A stretch of 64,000 nt of DNA from CAKZLS01 sp963771545 (GCA_963771545.1 CAVYTX010000002.1:1984001-2048000), one strand, 5' to 3'. Numbered from the stretch's first letter, positions 8,417-18,690 are shown. Notes: a model not told the origin generated them from the sequence alone. Program-made: numbers and translations.

Positions 8417-9472
8417 TTATTGAGCCTTGGCCTCGCATTCCTTCAACAGGGATTGAACGTCTTCTCCACCACCCTGTTCCGACGCGGCGCGGAGAAAGTT
8501 CAGACCGCGCTTCTGCTCGAAGGAGCTTGGCGCGTGTCGACAGAGCACCCGGCCGGCACCGATTTGTCCCTGAACGTTGCCCTGTCTCGCGGCCTCTTCG
8601 TACCAGTAGGCCGCCGTTTCCCAGTCGGCCTTTTCCTCCGGGCTGGTCTCGGCCGACCACGTGTCCGGATCATACATCTCCGCCACGCGCAGGTTGGCGG
8701 GCACCGCGCCGAGTTTCGCGGCCTGCTGGTACAGTTGCCGCGCCAACTCGAGATCCTTGGCCTCCAGGGCGGTAGTCGCGGCGCCGTAGCAGGGGTCGAC
8801 GTCGAGCCCCTTGCAACTCTTGGGCGCTTCCGGCTTCGGCGGTGGTGTGACTTTGGCTGATTCCGCGCCACAAGTATCCGGACCGAACCCCGGGACCAGG
8901 CACGTGAACCAAGCGGCGCTTCCGCCGCCGACGAGCAGGAGGATCGCGGCTGCCGCAACGATCAGCGGCATCGAACTCTTCTTGGGCGGTTGAGACTCCC
9001 CAACGGGCTTGGATGCGGGTGGCGCCGGTTCCGGGGCGGGCGGAGGCGCGGGCGCCGGTTCCGGCTCCGCCGGCGGCGGCGGGGGTGGTGGCGGTGGTGA
9101 CGGCGCGGCTTCCATGGCGGCGGAGGACCCGAGCAGCGGGCGGCTGATCTTCAGTGTCCCCGCCTGCTTGCCGGCGCCGGTCGCCAGGGTGACGCGAAAG
9201 GCCACATTGGGCGGCAGTCCGACCACGGGGTCGACGATGGTGGGGCCGAGACGGATGACGCTGACACCGCCACGATCCTCCACCTCGCTCAGGGAATGCC
9301 ACACTTCCGTTCCTTGCCAGGTTCCATCACGGCCGAGGAATGGCTCGTTTCCCTGATTGCGCATCAACGAGAAATCAATGGGTTCCGTGGTGGGTTCGAG
9401 TCCCGTTACCTTCAGCAAGCCATGGCCCGGCCCCCGGTCCGTGTCGCTCGCGAGTTCGCATTTGATGGCCAA
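8417..9472 (-). CDS. Proline-rich single-pass membrane protein with Sel1-like C-terminus
   Basis: The protein has 351 residues, read from TTG at 9472 because GGGAG lies 7 bases upstream and no better start is seen. An N-terminal beta-rich domain of about 115 residues (unknown family) precedes a long Pro/Ala/Glu linker (about 120-165) with a run of nine prolines. One membrane helix follows (about 168-190, PLIVAAAAILLLVGGGSAAW). The C-terminal part carries Sel1/TPR-like helical repeats (ARQLYQQAAKLG, AAYWYEEAARQG). It lies 18 bp after srfC and 16 bp before the vWA gene. A scaffolding role between the Srf proteins and the Tag-like module is plausible but unproven. Confidence 0.75.
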   Translation of the reverse strand: MAIKCELASDTDRGPGHGLLKVTGLEPTTEPIDFSLMRNQGNEPFLGRDGTWQGTEVWHSLSEVEDRGGVSVIRLGPTIVDPVVGLPPNVAFRVTLATGAGKQAGTLKISRPLLGSSAAMEAAPSPPPPPPPPPAEPEPAPAPPPAPEPAPPASKPVGESQPPKKSSMPLIVAAAAILLLVGGGSAAWFTCLVPGFGPDTCGAESAKVTPPPKPEAPKSCKGLDVDPCYGAATTALEAKDLELARQLYQQAAKLGAVPANLRVAEMYDPDTWSAETSPEEKADWETAAYWYEEAARQGNVQGQIGAGRVLCRHAPSSFEQKRGLNFLRAASEQGGGEDVQSLLKECEAKAQ

Positions 9473-9490
9473 GCCCGGTCTCCCTTACGT

Positions 9491-12184
9491 TCAGGTTGTC
9501 GCCGACAATGCCTCGCCCTCGCGGATCTGGCCGAGAATTTCGCCGAGACGCTGGTTTTGCTCCGGCGTGATCTCCCGTCCCGCGCTGTGTCCGGCATTTC
9601 CCACCGCCAGCTTCTTGAATGCCTCCAGCCAGTCGACGATGAAATAACCCGAATACTGGACCTCCTGTGGCGGCAGACTGGGCAGAGTGGCTCGTGGAAT
9701 CGGCAACGCGGGTTCGAAGAGCTTGCGGTCGTCGACCAGCGACGGCGGACGCTCCTCGAGCGGGATGTCGGAGTAGCCAAGGTAGTCGACGAAATCGCTG
9801 ATCACATTCCTGGCGAGCAGCACCTGCTGGTCGACGATGCCGATCCGGGTCGTCGATCGCTTTTCCTCCAAGGGTCTCAGCGCATTGATCAGGCGCTGCT
9901 CAAGCTTGTGCCGGTCGGAAGCGGTGATGAGTTCGTCGGTCAATGCCTGCAGAACGTCGCCCGGAACGTCCAGAAATCGAAGCAGATCCGGACTGTCCGG
10001 AATTTCCCGAAGCCGCCGGATCCAATCGCTGATCACGGCCTTCGCAAACATCCCGGCACGGCCCGTGTTGGCCGCCGGCTTTTCACCTTCGCCTGTGTCC
10101 TTCTTGCCAGGCAGCGAGATCAAGCTGCGCCGCGTCGGGCGCGCCTCGGTTTGTTTGTCGCCGCCATTGCCGGCGCCATTCTCCGTTCCGGAGTCCGCCC
10201 GCAAATAGAGGCGCCGCAACTGCTCGGATGGCGGCTGCAGTCCATGGAGCAATTCTCCGAAGCCGTCCGGACGCTCCTCGATCGTCCCCGCCACCCGTTC
10301 GGCGATTTCCTGCTTTTTGCTCACTTCGCCCGCGCCTTCGGCCTGGAAGTATGGCGCGAGCCGATGATCGGCGATTTCCTCGGTGATCCGGCTCACCTGC
10401 TCGTCGATCCGGTCCAGCTTCGCCGCCAGCACGGCCACCTGCTGCAGATAGGATGCAAGCCGCGTCATGCCTCCGTCATTGACGCTGAGAACGGCGTCCC
10501 AGGCCTCCTCCGGATTCCGGACATGTTTCGCGACCGACTCGTTTTCCGAGAAAACGGTCCGCTGCTTGAGCAGCCTCGCTTTCTCTTCCTCATTGAGGAA
10601 ATCCAGTTCCTGTCCCTTATCGTCGGTCTTGAACGCGCTGCGGAGCATGCCCGGCTTGCGCACGAGAAACACGTTGTTGAACGGTTCGCCGCCCGACCAG
10701 TCGTTCAGCCATTCGCCTTGCGAGAACCGCTCAAGCAGCGTGATATGGATCATGTTGCTCCATTCTTGCTGTTGCTGGGTAACGGTCTGCCCCGGCTTTT
10801 CGTCGAGACGGCGGTCCATCTGCGTCACCACCCAGATCAGGCCGGGTTTGCGGGCGGCTCGCGTGTCGGGTCCTTCTCCCTGCGTGCTGTGAACCCAGCT
10901 CGAGAGCGCCGGCGCCAGCGTCGTGACCTCGATCTGCGAGTCGCAGCGGGTACACATCATCAGGACGTTCATTTCCTGGTCGTCGGTGTAGCGCTCGAAC
11001 AGATAGGCCACCTTGCCGCGGAGCAGGAGCTGGGCGACGGGGTCGGCTTCGTCGCTTTTCACCTGGTTCCGGACCTCGTCGATGCTCGCCACGTCGAGCC
11101 GGCCGCGATACCCCGGGAAATCAAGGAGATCAACGTTCTCGAGCAATGCTTCCATGGGCTCGTCGGCCAGGACGAACTTCATTTCGGCGGTGAGCGCCGC
11201 GAGAACGGAGCGGGAAACGCCGGTCTCCGGGAGAACGTCGTCGTCCGTGACCGGAAGCACGTTGAGCGGCGCGTCGGTATCCTTGCCCAGTTTGTCCAGA
11301 ACGTCGACGTTCAGGATACTCTCCGGCCGCCATTCGAAGCCGCCCCCGGCTTCCACGACGAGGGCTTCCAGGGACACGTATACGGTCCGCGCGTTAGAGA
11401 GCGCCTGCAGGGCATCGCGCAAATCGAGATAAACCTTCGTCAGGTCCTCGATCTCGCCCCAGAGGATCGAGAGCAGCTTGCCGCGCTGGGCCGGCAACAG
11501 GCGCGGCGCCAGATCGATCGCCGCCGGCCAATAATCGGCCCTCAAGGGCGCCATGGATTTTTCGAACCGCCGCTCGAAATAATCGAGCAGGTCCACCATG
11601 TCGTCCTCGGTAATGCCGCCCGTCGGATTGGGCTGGCGCTGTTTCTCTAGCGCGGCGAGGTGCTGGCGGATATGAATGGCGTCGGTGTTGAACGTCACCC
11701 GCTCGCGGTTGAAGTCGTTAAAGAAGCTGTTGCCGAAAATCTTGACGACATCGGCCTCCGAAAACAGCGTCAACTCCAGGGGATAGCCGGTCGGTGTCTC
11801 GCTTTTCTTCCGGGTGAACCGGGTCACCAGCCCGGTCGCCTCCTTGCCGCCGCCGGGCGGATTGATGTGGCCGATAAAATTGAGACGGTGGCCATCGAGA
11901 AGGGTTTCAAGTTGGCCGCACTTGGCGCGCGCGAGGGTCGAGATCAGATACGACTTCCCGGCCTGGGACATGCCGAAGACGCCCACCGAAAGCGGCCGCT
12001 TCGCCGCCGAACCGAGACGCCGGCACAGGTTGCGGGTCCGGCGCATCCTCTCGATCAGACTGTCGGCCTCGCGATCGAGCCGCTGCGAATTGCCGCGGAC
12101 GTCGCGGGTCCACTCGACGGCCTCGCCGGCGCCGGCAAAGATCGATTGACAGCGCGCGCTAAGAAATTCCGGTGTCTTGCTCAC
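9491..12184 (-). CDS. srfC: SrfC-family virulence-associated protein, dynamin-like P-loop GTPase
   Basis: The 897-residue protein starts at GTG 12184 (GGAG 6 bases upstream), 13 bp after srfB. It has a P-loop GVFGMSQAGKSY (residues 68-79), a G3-like DFPGYRG (near 355) and a G4-like TQMD (near 453), the layout of a dynamin/septin-type GTPase. A long helical C-terminal region follows. The sequence resembles the SrfC proteins of Salmonella, Photorhabdus and Xenorhabdus, whose molecular function is not settled. The tight srfA-srfB-srfC order supports the call. No membrane segment or signal is visible, so it should be cytoplasmic, perhaps membrane-associated through the helical region. Confidence 0.88.
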   Translation of the reverse strand: MSKTPEFLSARCQSIFAGAGEAVEWTRDVRGNSQRLDREADSLIERMRRTRNLCRRLGSAAKRPLSVGVFGMSQAGKSYLISTLARAKCGQLETLLDGHRLNFIGHINPPGGGKEATGLVTRFTRKKSETPTGYPLELTLFSEADVVKIFGNSFFNDFNRERVTFNTDAIHIRQHLAALEKQRQPNPTGGITEDDMVDLLDYFERRFEKSMAPLRADYWPAAIDLAPRLLPAQRGKLLSILWGEIEDLTKVYLDLRDALQALSNARTVYVSLEALVVEAGGGFEWRPESILNVDVLDKLGKDTDAPLNVLPVTDDDVLPETGVSRSVLAALTAEMKFVLADEPMEALLENVDLLDFPGYRGRLDVASIDEVRNQVKSDEADPVAQLLLRGKVAYLFERYTDDQEMNVLMMCTRCDSQIEVTTLAPALSSWVHSTQGEGPDTRAARKPGLIWVVTQMDRRLDEKPGQTVTQQQQEWSNMIHITLLERFSQGEWLNDWSGGEPFNNVFLVRKPGMLRSAFKTDDKGQELDFLNEEEKARLLKQRTVFSENESVAKHVRNPEEAWDAVLSVNDGGMTRLASYLQQVAVLAAKLDRIDEQVSRITEEIADHRLAPYFQAEGAGEVSKKQEIAERVAGTIEERPDGFGELLHGLQPPSEQLRRLYLRADSGTENGAGNGGDKQTEARPTRRSLISLPGKKDTGEGEKPAANTGRAGMFAKAVISDWIRRLREIPDSPDLLRFLDVPGDVLQALTDELITASDRHKLEQRLINALRPLEEKRSTTRIGIVDQQVLLARNVISDFVDYLGYSDIPLEERPPSLVDDRKLFEPALPIPRATLPSLPPQEVQYSGYFIVDWLEAFKKLAVGNAGHSAGREITPEQNQRLGEILGQIREGEALSATT

Positions 12185-12197
12185 GGCAAACTCCGCT

Positions 12198-15170
12198 TCA
12201 TCGGATAATGCTGCCCGTATCCAGCCAGTAGCTGTTCTCGCCGATGCCCACGGTCGCGAGGGTACTGAGCTTGAGAGTGAGGTCGCGGGGGCTGAGCGAC
12301 ACGCCTTGATCGGACGTCACGCTTGCGATCTCAAAGCGCTCCGCCCGTCTGCGGCGATCCTTCTTGAGCCGGACCTGCAGCACCACGGGCTCTCCGCGAT
12401 CCGCGCGCGCCAGCATCTCCTTTGCCCTGTCGCGCAGGTCGAGGACGTACAGCGGACTGGCCGCCCATCGCGCGCTGTCGAGTTGCCGGAAGCCGAGAAT
12501 CATCCGTGAGCGGACTTCGAACGGCGTATCGGGGAGTTCATACTCCTCGTTGTCCAGATCGACGTCGCGAAAGTACACGTCCGCATCGCCAATACTCATA
12601 TTTTGATCCATCAGGCCGATGTGACGCACCGTTGAGTAGGCCTTGAACGCGTTCGCGAGAAAATTGAAGTTGGGAATGCGCCGCTCGCCGCCGACCTTGC
12701 AGATCATCGCGCCGACGGCCGCCGTGGTCTTCGGATCGTCGACCCGGCCGTCCCGGTGGAAGGGGTACCAGTTCCCCGTGCGGTAGCCGTTGAGCGGAAC
12801 GATGCGATCGGGAGGCAGCGGCAGAAGCGTCCGGAACAGCGACTGGATTCCGGGCAAACGCGACGGCCGGCCGCTGAGCAACAGGACATCGCAGTTGTAG
12901 AGATAGACGATCTCACAGAGCGACTGGATGGTCTTGCTGATCTCGAACTGATCTTCCAGGAAGCCGCGGTGCAGGCGGTTGAGATCCTTGGGCACCGGAA
13001 CGCTCATCAGGTCGAAATCGCCGTCCTCGAGACGGACTTCCCTGCGCACGCCCGTGGCGAAGTAGCTCAGAACCTGATCGGAGGGAGGGTCGCGCCCCTC
13101 GAGCATTTCGCTGATCCGAAGCGTTTCCACTTCGGCGCCGGCCACGGGATGGTAGGTTTCGTAGTCCTTGAGGATCTTCAGACCCAATGGATACAGGACC
13201 TGCAGGGCGAGCTGCTGGCGCAGCGCGCTTTCCTGCACGGGAACGGGTTCCGAGCCGATCAGCTTGGACAGCAACGGCGCCGGATCGCGCATTCCCCGAT
13301 CCTGAAGGGCTCGCTCGATGGCGGGGACCACGGTCTTCTGGATCACTTCGAGAAGAATATCGTCTCCCGCGACCTTGAAACCGTCCCGAAACCGCTGCTC
13401 CGGCAGGATGTAGACGTTGGCTCCCTGTCCCGTATCCAGCCGGTAGTCGGTGACCACGAGATCGGTGGTGCCGCCGCCGATGTCGATGGACGCGACGGTG
13501 ACCGCTTGCCCGGCCGAGGCATGATCCTTTCGCCGCATCACCCGGAAGAACTCTTCCGGACGCCCCGCGAAATGCTCGTGGGTTTCGCTGAACAGGTATA
13601 CCGCCTGGGCGCAGGTGGCCTCGTCCCACTGGGTATGGACGCCCGGGAACTTGGGCCAAGCGGAGGCCCGGCCATCGTTGTCCATGGGGTCGTCCTCGGG
13701 ATGCCAGTTCAGCGCCTTCCAAACCAGGGCCATCGCCTGATCCATGCGCTCGGCAAAGATGTCGCGCTCCGGTTTGGGCATGGACGGCGGAACCGTCAGG
13801 ATGACGGAACGGAGGTGTCGCGGTTTCTCCGGATCGCCCTGCTTGAGGCGCTGCGCCGGACTGTTGATCTGCACCAGCGCCTGAACCAGGACTTCCGCCA
13901 ACATGAACGTCATCAGCGAACTGCGCGAATAGTGCGGCATGAAGACAGGCATGCGGTCTTCGTCGGACAGGGTGTACAACGCTTCGCCAGTTTCATTGAT
14001 CAGGTTGCCGAAGGGCGCCCCCGTGGCGTGCGGCTCGATCTCGGAACTGCTGAACGCCGTATTGAAGCGCCAACCCGGCTCGTAGCGTTCCTCGTCCCAG
14101 AGGTAGCGTTTGGGGCTCGAGAGGCCGGTCGAACCCTCGGTTCCGCGGCGGTGGTTGGCGAGGCGCGCGGCTTCCGGACCAACGCGGGCGATGGTCGGCC
14201 AGACGAACGCATCGTTGCGTCCGCTCTTACAGGCCAGATGCTCCTTGCCGAGAATGGCCTGCGCGAACTCGACGCGGCTTTCGAAGGGCTCCGTATACAG
14301 CCAGTGTGGCTCCGAAAGATCGCGAAGGGCCAATTCGTAACGGTTCTTCAGGCCGTGCTCCTGTTTGGGATGGTCTTCGATCAGGATCCCACAGGTGCGC
14401 GAGTTGCCCACGTCCAGCACCATGTCCACCGGTATGGGCGTGTGAATGTCGTCTACCTGATTGCTTCGCACGCGAACTTCCGGAATGGTCGTCTTCTCGC
14501 CGATGATCGCCAGGAGATTGAGGTAGTGGGCGTGATGGCTGTGGCTTCGCATCTCGAGGTCAATGTCTTCCGCGGGCAACCCAAGCCGGTTAACCGCCTG
14601 ATCCCGGAACACCTCCTCCAACCACTCGCCGATCCACGGTACTTCCGAAAACCACCCCATTTCATGGGCGCGGAAGGCGAGAAGAAACGAGGCGCCGCTC
14701 TGGACGTCGGCGCGTGTCGGCGCGAGGTACGCCGTGTCCTCAGCGCTTTCGAACACGTTGGTATCGAAGGCGAGTGTCAATCGGTGGGTATGGCCGTGCA
14801 GGTCCTCTCCCGGAGCCAGCCTGACCACCCGAAGCCGCGCCCATGTGGTGGGGCCCTCCGCGAACCGCCGCGGCGGTCCCGAACGCAGCATGGGAGCGGG
14901 AAGCCAGCAACCCTCCAGGAGCTTGAACAACTCCTCCACCGGAACACTGTGCTTTGGCTTTACCGAAACCGTGGGAGCGCCCGGATGAACATACTTGTCG
15001 CCACGCTCGTCGTACTCCAGCCGCGCCAGCGACCTCCCGCTCGATTGCTCGACGAATTCGCCGGCGGGTTCCTTGCGCAGATCCAGCGTCAGCCCGAAGT
15101 CCATGAACTGAACGCCGCTCCGCATGATCAGTGTCGCTTGTTCCGAAAAGGCGACCAGTTCTCCCAGCAT
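12198..15170 (-). CDS. srfB: SrfB-family protein, actin/Hsp70-like ATPase fold
   Basis: This 990-residue cytoplasmic protein carries the motifs of the sugar kinase/Hsp70/actin fold: a phosphate-1 loop DVGNSRTCGIL (near 250), a phosphate-2 loop IDIGGGTTDLVV (near 560) and an adenosine-type motif LLLSGRPSRLPG (near 760). The first 230 residues and the C-terminus are family-specific. The start at 15170 has AAGGGG ten bases upstream; an internal ATG at 15125 has no ribosome site. It sits between srfA and srfC, as in other srf loci. Nucleotide-dependent assembly or chaperone-like action is inferred from the fold. No activity is known to me. Confidence 0.88.
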   Translation of the reverse strand: MLGELVAFSEQATLIMRSGVQFMDFGLTLDLRKEPAGEFVEQSSGRSLARLEYDERGDKYVHPGAPTVSVKPKHSVPVEELFKLLEGCWLPAPMLRSGPPRRFAEGPTTWARLRVVRLAPGEDLHGHTHRLTLAFDTNVFESAEDTAYLAPTRADVQSGASFLLAFRAHEMGWFSEVPWIGEWLEEVFRDQAVNRLGLPAEDIDLEMRSHSHHAHYLNLLAIIGEKTTIPEVRVRSNQVDDIHTPIPVDMVLDVGNSRTCGILIEDHPKQEHGLKNRYELALRDLSEPHWLYTEPFESRVEFAQAILGKEHLACKSGRNDAFVWPTIARVGPEAARLANHRRGTEGSTGLSSPKRYLWDEERYEPGWRFNTAFSSSEIEPHATGAPFGNLINETGEALYTLSDEDRMPVFMPHYSRSSLMTFMLAEVLVQALVQINSPAQRLKQGDPEKPRHLRSVILTVPPSMPKPERDIFAERMDQAMALVWKALNWHPEDDPMDNDGRASAWPKFPGVHTQWDEATCAQAVYLFSETHEHFAGRPEEFFRVMRRKDHASAGQAVTVASIDIGGGTTDLVVTDYRLDTGQGANVYILPEQRFRDGFKVAGDDILLEVIQKTVVPAIERALQDRGMRDPAPLLSKLIGSEPVPVQESALRQQLALQVLYPLGLKILKDYETYHPVAGAEVETLRISEMLEGRDPPSDQVLSYFATGVRREVRLEDGDFDLMSVPVPKDLNRLHRGFLEDQFEISKTIQSLCEIVYLYNCDVLLLSGRPSRLPGIQSLFRTLLPLPPDRIVPLNGYRTGNWYPFHRDGRVDDPKTTAAVGAMICKVGGERRIPNFNFLANAFKAYSTVRHIGLMDQNMSIGDADVYFRDVDLDNEEYELPDTPFEVRSRMILGFRQLDSARWAASPLYVLDLRDRAKEMLARADRGEPVVLQVRLKKDRRRRAERFEIASVTSDQGVSLSPRDLTLKLSTLATVGIGENSYWLDTGSIIR

Positions 15171-15210
15171 GTCCTATATACCCCTTCGCGAACGGTCGGC
15201 CGGTTCCCGC

Positions 15211-16728
15211 CTATTTGACAATCTGTACGCCATAGGACGAGCCATCCGCGTTGATGCCCTTGCAGTTCGCGCGCCCGCCGACCCCCACCGAACACTCCAC
15301 ATTGGATTGCTTAATCACCCTGCCGTCCGGACAGACGAAATCCGCCGCGCCCTCGACAACCAGCTTCCCGCCCTTCATGGCCGAACGAACGGGAGCCTTG
15401 CATTCCTGTTGCGACGCGCCGTGGCGAAGGGTGGCGGTTCCCTGACCGTCCTTGAAATCATACTCGAGCTGGATCGGTTGGCCCGTCTCGCTGTCCTGCA
15501 AACCCGTTTTCGACTTCCACTGACCGTCGAGAAACTTGGTTGACCCATCTTGAAACGCCCCGGACGGGATCTGCAAGGGTACGGCCGGTAGCGTTGATGT
15601 CGAGGGGGGAGTCTGAACTCCCTCCGGTGGGGTTGGCGGCACCGGCGTCTGCGGGACCTGATCCTGGCGGGGAGGAGAGACAGCTTCCTCGGTGGCGGGC
15701 GTCGTGGCGTCCTCCGGGGTGGGCGGAACCACGTCCGCGGGCGCGGGCGGCGTGACCTCCTCGGCCGGCAATTCTTCTGTAGGCAATCCTTCGGCGGACG
15801 TTTCGCCATCCGGGACTTCCGGCGGTACCGTGCCCTCGCCGACCGTGCCGGGCTCGGCCGGAACCGCGGCATCCTCGCCAACCACCGACCCATCGCCCCT
15901 GACAACGGCGCTCGAACCGTCGACAACTCGGCCGGGAACGGTTTCGATGGTCCTGTTCACATCCTCGGGTTCGACCGGCTTCACGCCCGGTTCGCGCTCA
16001 TCCACACCCGCCGCAGGGATCTCGAGGGCCGGGATCCCCATCCAGCTCGCGAACGGAACATCGATCCCGCACGATCGCAGACCGAACAGCAGGAGCGCCA
16101 GCAACAATAGGAGGAGTGGGATCAGAAGCAGCCACCACCACCAGGGACGACCCCGCCGTTCCTCCTGTTTCACCACAACCGGCGCCGGTGACGCCACTGT
16201 TGGCTGTTCGGCCGCCCCTACCGCGGCCTCCGCCGCCGGGACGGCCGACACGACAGTCAGGCCGCCGATGATGTCCTGTCCTGACGGCGCATTCCGTTCG
16301 GTGAAGCCCCAAAACGTAATAACCGGCTTTCCGTTCACCAAGTATATGTGATCGTCGCTGGGTACATTGGTGACCTGCGCCAACAGCTTGCCGAAAACCT
16401 GCCGCTCGCCGTCCTCCTCCCGCTGGAGTTCCTGGCTTTTTCCGGCCAACCGTTGCCGCGCTTCCAGCAACGCCGCCTTGGCCTCCATTTGCTCTTCCGG
16501 AGTGGCCGCCGACCAGGGAACGATATCGCCCGCGACGGGCGCGTACCAATCTATGGAATCGCCTGTTTCATTCTGCTTGGGAATCGCGAACAGGTCGGCG
16601 ACGTCCTGACCCAGCCGACGGCGCATGGCCGCGCGGAGTTGGCTGGCGGCCCTGTACACCGGATTGCCGACGGCGCCCAAGGCATGAAAGTCCTTAAGGC
16701 TGCCGGATCTCAACAAAACGCTGCTCAT
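15211..16728 (-). CDS. srfA: SrfA-family single-pass membrane protein
   Basis: The product has 505 residues. An N-terminal domain (about 1-165) shares motifs with the two upstream paralogues, such as the Trp-Tyr in DWYAPVAGD and the GKPVITFWGF strand. One very hydrophobic helix follows (about 196-218, WWWWLLLIPLLLLLLALL), then a long Pro/Glu/Thr/Val-rich linker to about 395. The C-terminal beta domain begins FLDGQWKS and has three Cys. The topology is probably N-terminus inside, with linker and C-domain in the periplasm. It is the copy directly before srfB, 40 bp away, and is therefore called srfA. Function is unknown. Confidence 0.82.
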   Translation of the reverse strand: MSSVLLRSGSLKDFHALGAVGNPVYRAASQLRAAMRRRLGQDVADLFAIPKQNETGDSIDWYAPVAGDIVPWSAATPEEQMEAKAALLEARQRLAGKSQELQREEDGERQVFGKLLAQVTNVPSDDHIYLVNGKPVITFWGFTERNAPSGQDIIGGLTVVSAVPAAEAAVGAAEQPTVASPAPVVVKQEERRGRPWWWWLLLIPLLLLLLALLLFGLRSCGIDVPFASWMGIPALEIPAAGVDEREPGVKPVEPEDVNRTIETVPGRVVDGSSAVVRGDGSVVGEDAAVPAEPGTVGEGTVPPEVPDGETSAEGLPTEELPAEEVTPPAPADVVPPTPEDATTPATEEAVSPPRQDQVPQTPVPPTPPEGVQTPPSTSTLPAVPLQIPSGAFQDGSTKFLDGQWKSKTGLQDSETGQPIQLEYDFKDGQGTATLRHGASQQECKAPVRSAMKGGKLVVEGAADFVCPDGRVIKQSNVECSVGVGGRANCKGINADGSSYGVQIVK

Positions 16729-16773
16729 CGAACGTCCCCGTGTCCGTCCCAGGCAGGCCCGCCTTATTCGGCT

Positions 16774-18517
16774 TTATTTGCAGTGGGCCGGTTTCTGAGC
16801 CTCCGCTGTGGCCTGTTTAATCGTCAATTCGAAGGCCAGGCCGGATTTAGGAGTTAATATCTTACCACCCGTGAGTTGAGCAAGACAGTTTGCATATCCG
16901 TCGCCAACGATATCGACAACATTAATAGTCACTTTCGGTTTTCTGGCTTTCAACGCGCGGGCGACGGCGCAGGGATCCCGACGACAACTGTCCTCGCCGT
17001 CCGATACGACGACAATCACCGCCGGCGCGCCAACCCCGTCGACCATTTGGCCGGCTTGCTCAACGCCATCGGCCAACGGGGTTCCATTCCTGGGCTGCAG
17101 GCTGTTGATGCGCTGGTACAGTTGGCCGCGTCGTGATCCCGGATAGAAGCCCTGATTGCTGGCTCGCGGACAGTTCTCGAGAACGACGAGTCCCACATCC
17201 ACGTCGCTCGGCAGTCCCTTCACGACCTTCGTCGACGCCTCCTGGGCCGCCTCGAGTTCGTGTCGGTCCCTGATTTTGCGGCATTCCGCCTCCTCCGGGA
17301 ATGCGAAACAGCCCGCGCAGGATCTGCTCCATCATCTGTTGCGCCATCTGCTGCGCCGCCCGACGGTCCGACGACGCCGGCGCGCGCATACTTCCCGAGG
17401 AATCAAGAACGAGGGCCACGTCGGGCGCGTCTTCGGGCGCCCGCTCCCCGGGGCACGGCTGAAGTCCCGCTTTTTCCTTCGCGGGCGGCTTGGTTGCGGA
17501 GGGAGGCTCGGCTTTCGCGGGGGAAACGGTCTCGGCCTTGCGCCGGCACTTCGCGAGTTCCTTGGCGATCCTGTCGGCGAGGGCGGCGGCCTCCGCGTCC
17601 AGCGCCGCGCCGTCGGCCCGCGCGGCGCGCAGCTTTTCGCGCAGGGGACAAAGTGTGAGTTCCTGAATGACGAGGGCGTTCAGTGCCTCGATCCGCCCGC
17701 GCAACTCGGTCTCTTCGGCGGCGGCGGCCGCCAATCGATCGTTGAGCCGGCACTTTTCGAGTTCCTTGGCAATCTCCGCTTCCAGGGCCCCGATCCGCTC
17801 CCGAAGTGCTCGTTCATCCGCCTCGGCGGTGGCGATCAGCGCCTTGTAGTCGATCCATGGCGGCCACCGGAAATCCACGGAATACCACCAGGCGGCGAAC
17901 GCTAGCAGACCGAGGGTCAAAATCAGCGCCAGCAACCAAAGCCATCGGGGAAGGCGCCGGCCTCCGGTCGTTTCCCCCGCTCCCTGTGGCGGTTCGCCGG
18001 GCGGCCCATCACCTCCAACCGCGGCCGCGCCCGCGGCCGCGACGGCGGTCAGCACGGACGGGCCGGACGGCGCCGTCCCGAACACGGACCTGTAGCCCCA
18101 GAAGGTAATGACCGGCTGATCTCCGACCACGTAGACGGTGTCGTCGCCGGGATACGAGAGAGCCTGACGCAGGGACTCTGCCAGCCCGCCAGCGCCTGGA
18201 TCTACGTGCGGAAGCCTCTCGGCGAAACCCTGCATGGCGTTGAGACGGTCTTGCAGTAGCGCCCGAGCGATCGCCTGATCGGCTTCCGGCAAAGCCATCA
18301 GTTTTCGCGGTTGCCCGGTAAGATCCGAGTACCACTCCACATACCGGCCATCCGCCGTCGGCGACGGCGCCGCCAGCAGCGACGCGTTCACGGCCGGAAG
18401 ATGCCGGCGGATAACGGTCTGAAGCCTTTGATGCAGATCGGCTGTCGGAGCGCCTAACCCCGAGAGCGCCACGTACCCCGACGGATCGACACGCGCGACG
18501 CGCAGACGGCTAGCCAT
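16774..18517 (-). CDS. SrfA-like membrane protein with C-terminal vWA domain (one frameshift as read)
   Basis: The same N-terminal domain as srfA (WYSDLTGQP, GDQPVITFWGY) precedes one membrane helix (about 187-210), a coiled coil with Cys at regular intervals, and a vWA domain starting DVALVLDSSGSM (near 365). The reading frame breaks near 17306-17308 (AAA on the plus strand, TTT in the gene). Skipping one base there restores FAFPEEAECRK and the rest of the vWA fold, including VVVSDGEDSC and the stop at 16774. Total length is one base too long for a clean frame. This is either a sequencing/assembly insertion or a recent mutation. It lies 45 bp before srfA and starts behind GAGAGG. Confidence 0.75.
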
Positions 18518-18690
18518 GCCACCTCTCGATCAAGCCACCCCCCTCATTCGGCAAGCCTAACGACTTACGTTTCAATAAGCTAATGGCTTTTTCCGCGCGG
18601 CGGAAGCCGTTCCCCAGGGCATTTGCCGGCGCGGAACCGCACCCCCTACTTGTCCCTGACAAGCTCCGAGCCGAAGGACTCGTTGCCATT
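18511..18690. repeat. Duplicated leader, copy A (with 3' end of the first paralogue)
   Basis: This stretch covers the start codon of the vWA-type srfA gene, its upstream leader and the last codons of the preceding paralogue. It aligns with 19922-20100, with shared blocks such as TAGCCATGCCACC, CGCGCGGCGG and CTTGTCCCTGAC. The pair shows that a unit of leader plus gene was duplicated in tandem. Confidence 0.65.

Noticed and set aside
9393..9405. GGTTCGAGTCCCG, resembling a tRNA T-arm
   Set aside because: It lies inside the Sel1-like protein gene, and no acceptor, D or anticodon arm can be built around it.
1557..9472. A complete type VI secretion system
   Set aside because: Only sensing-module look-alikes are present. 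No sheath, Hcp, VgrG, baseplate, TssM or ClpV gene appears in the window.
9296..15218. Long plus-strand open frames opposite srfC and srfB
   Set aside because: They lack protein-like composition and motifs. The minus strand carries clear SrfB and SrfC motifs over the same interval.
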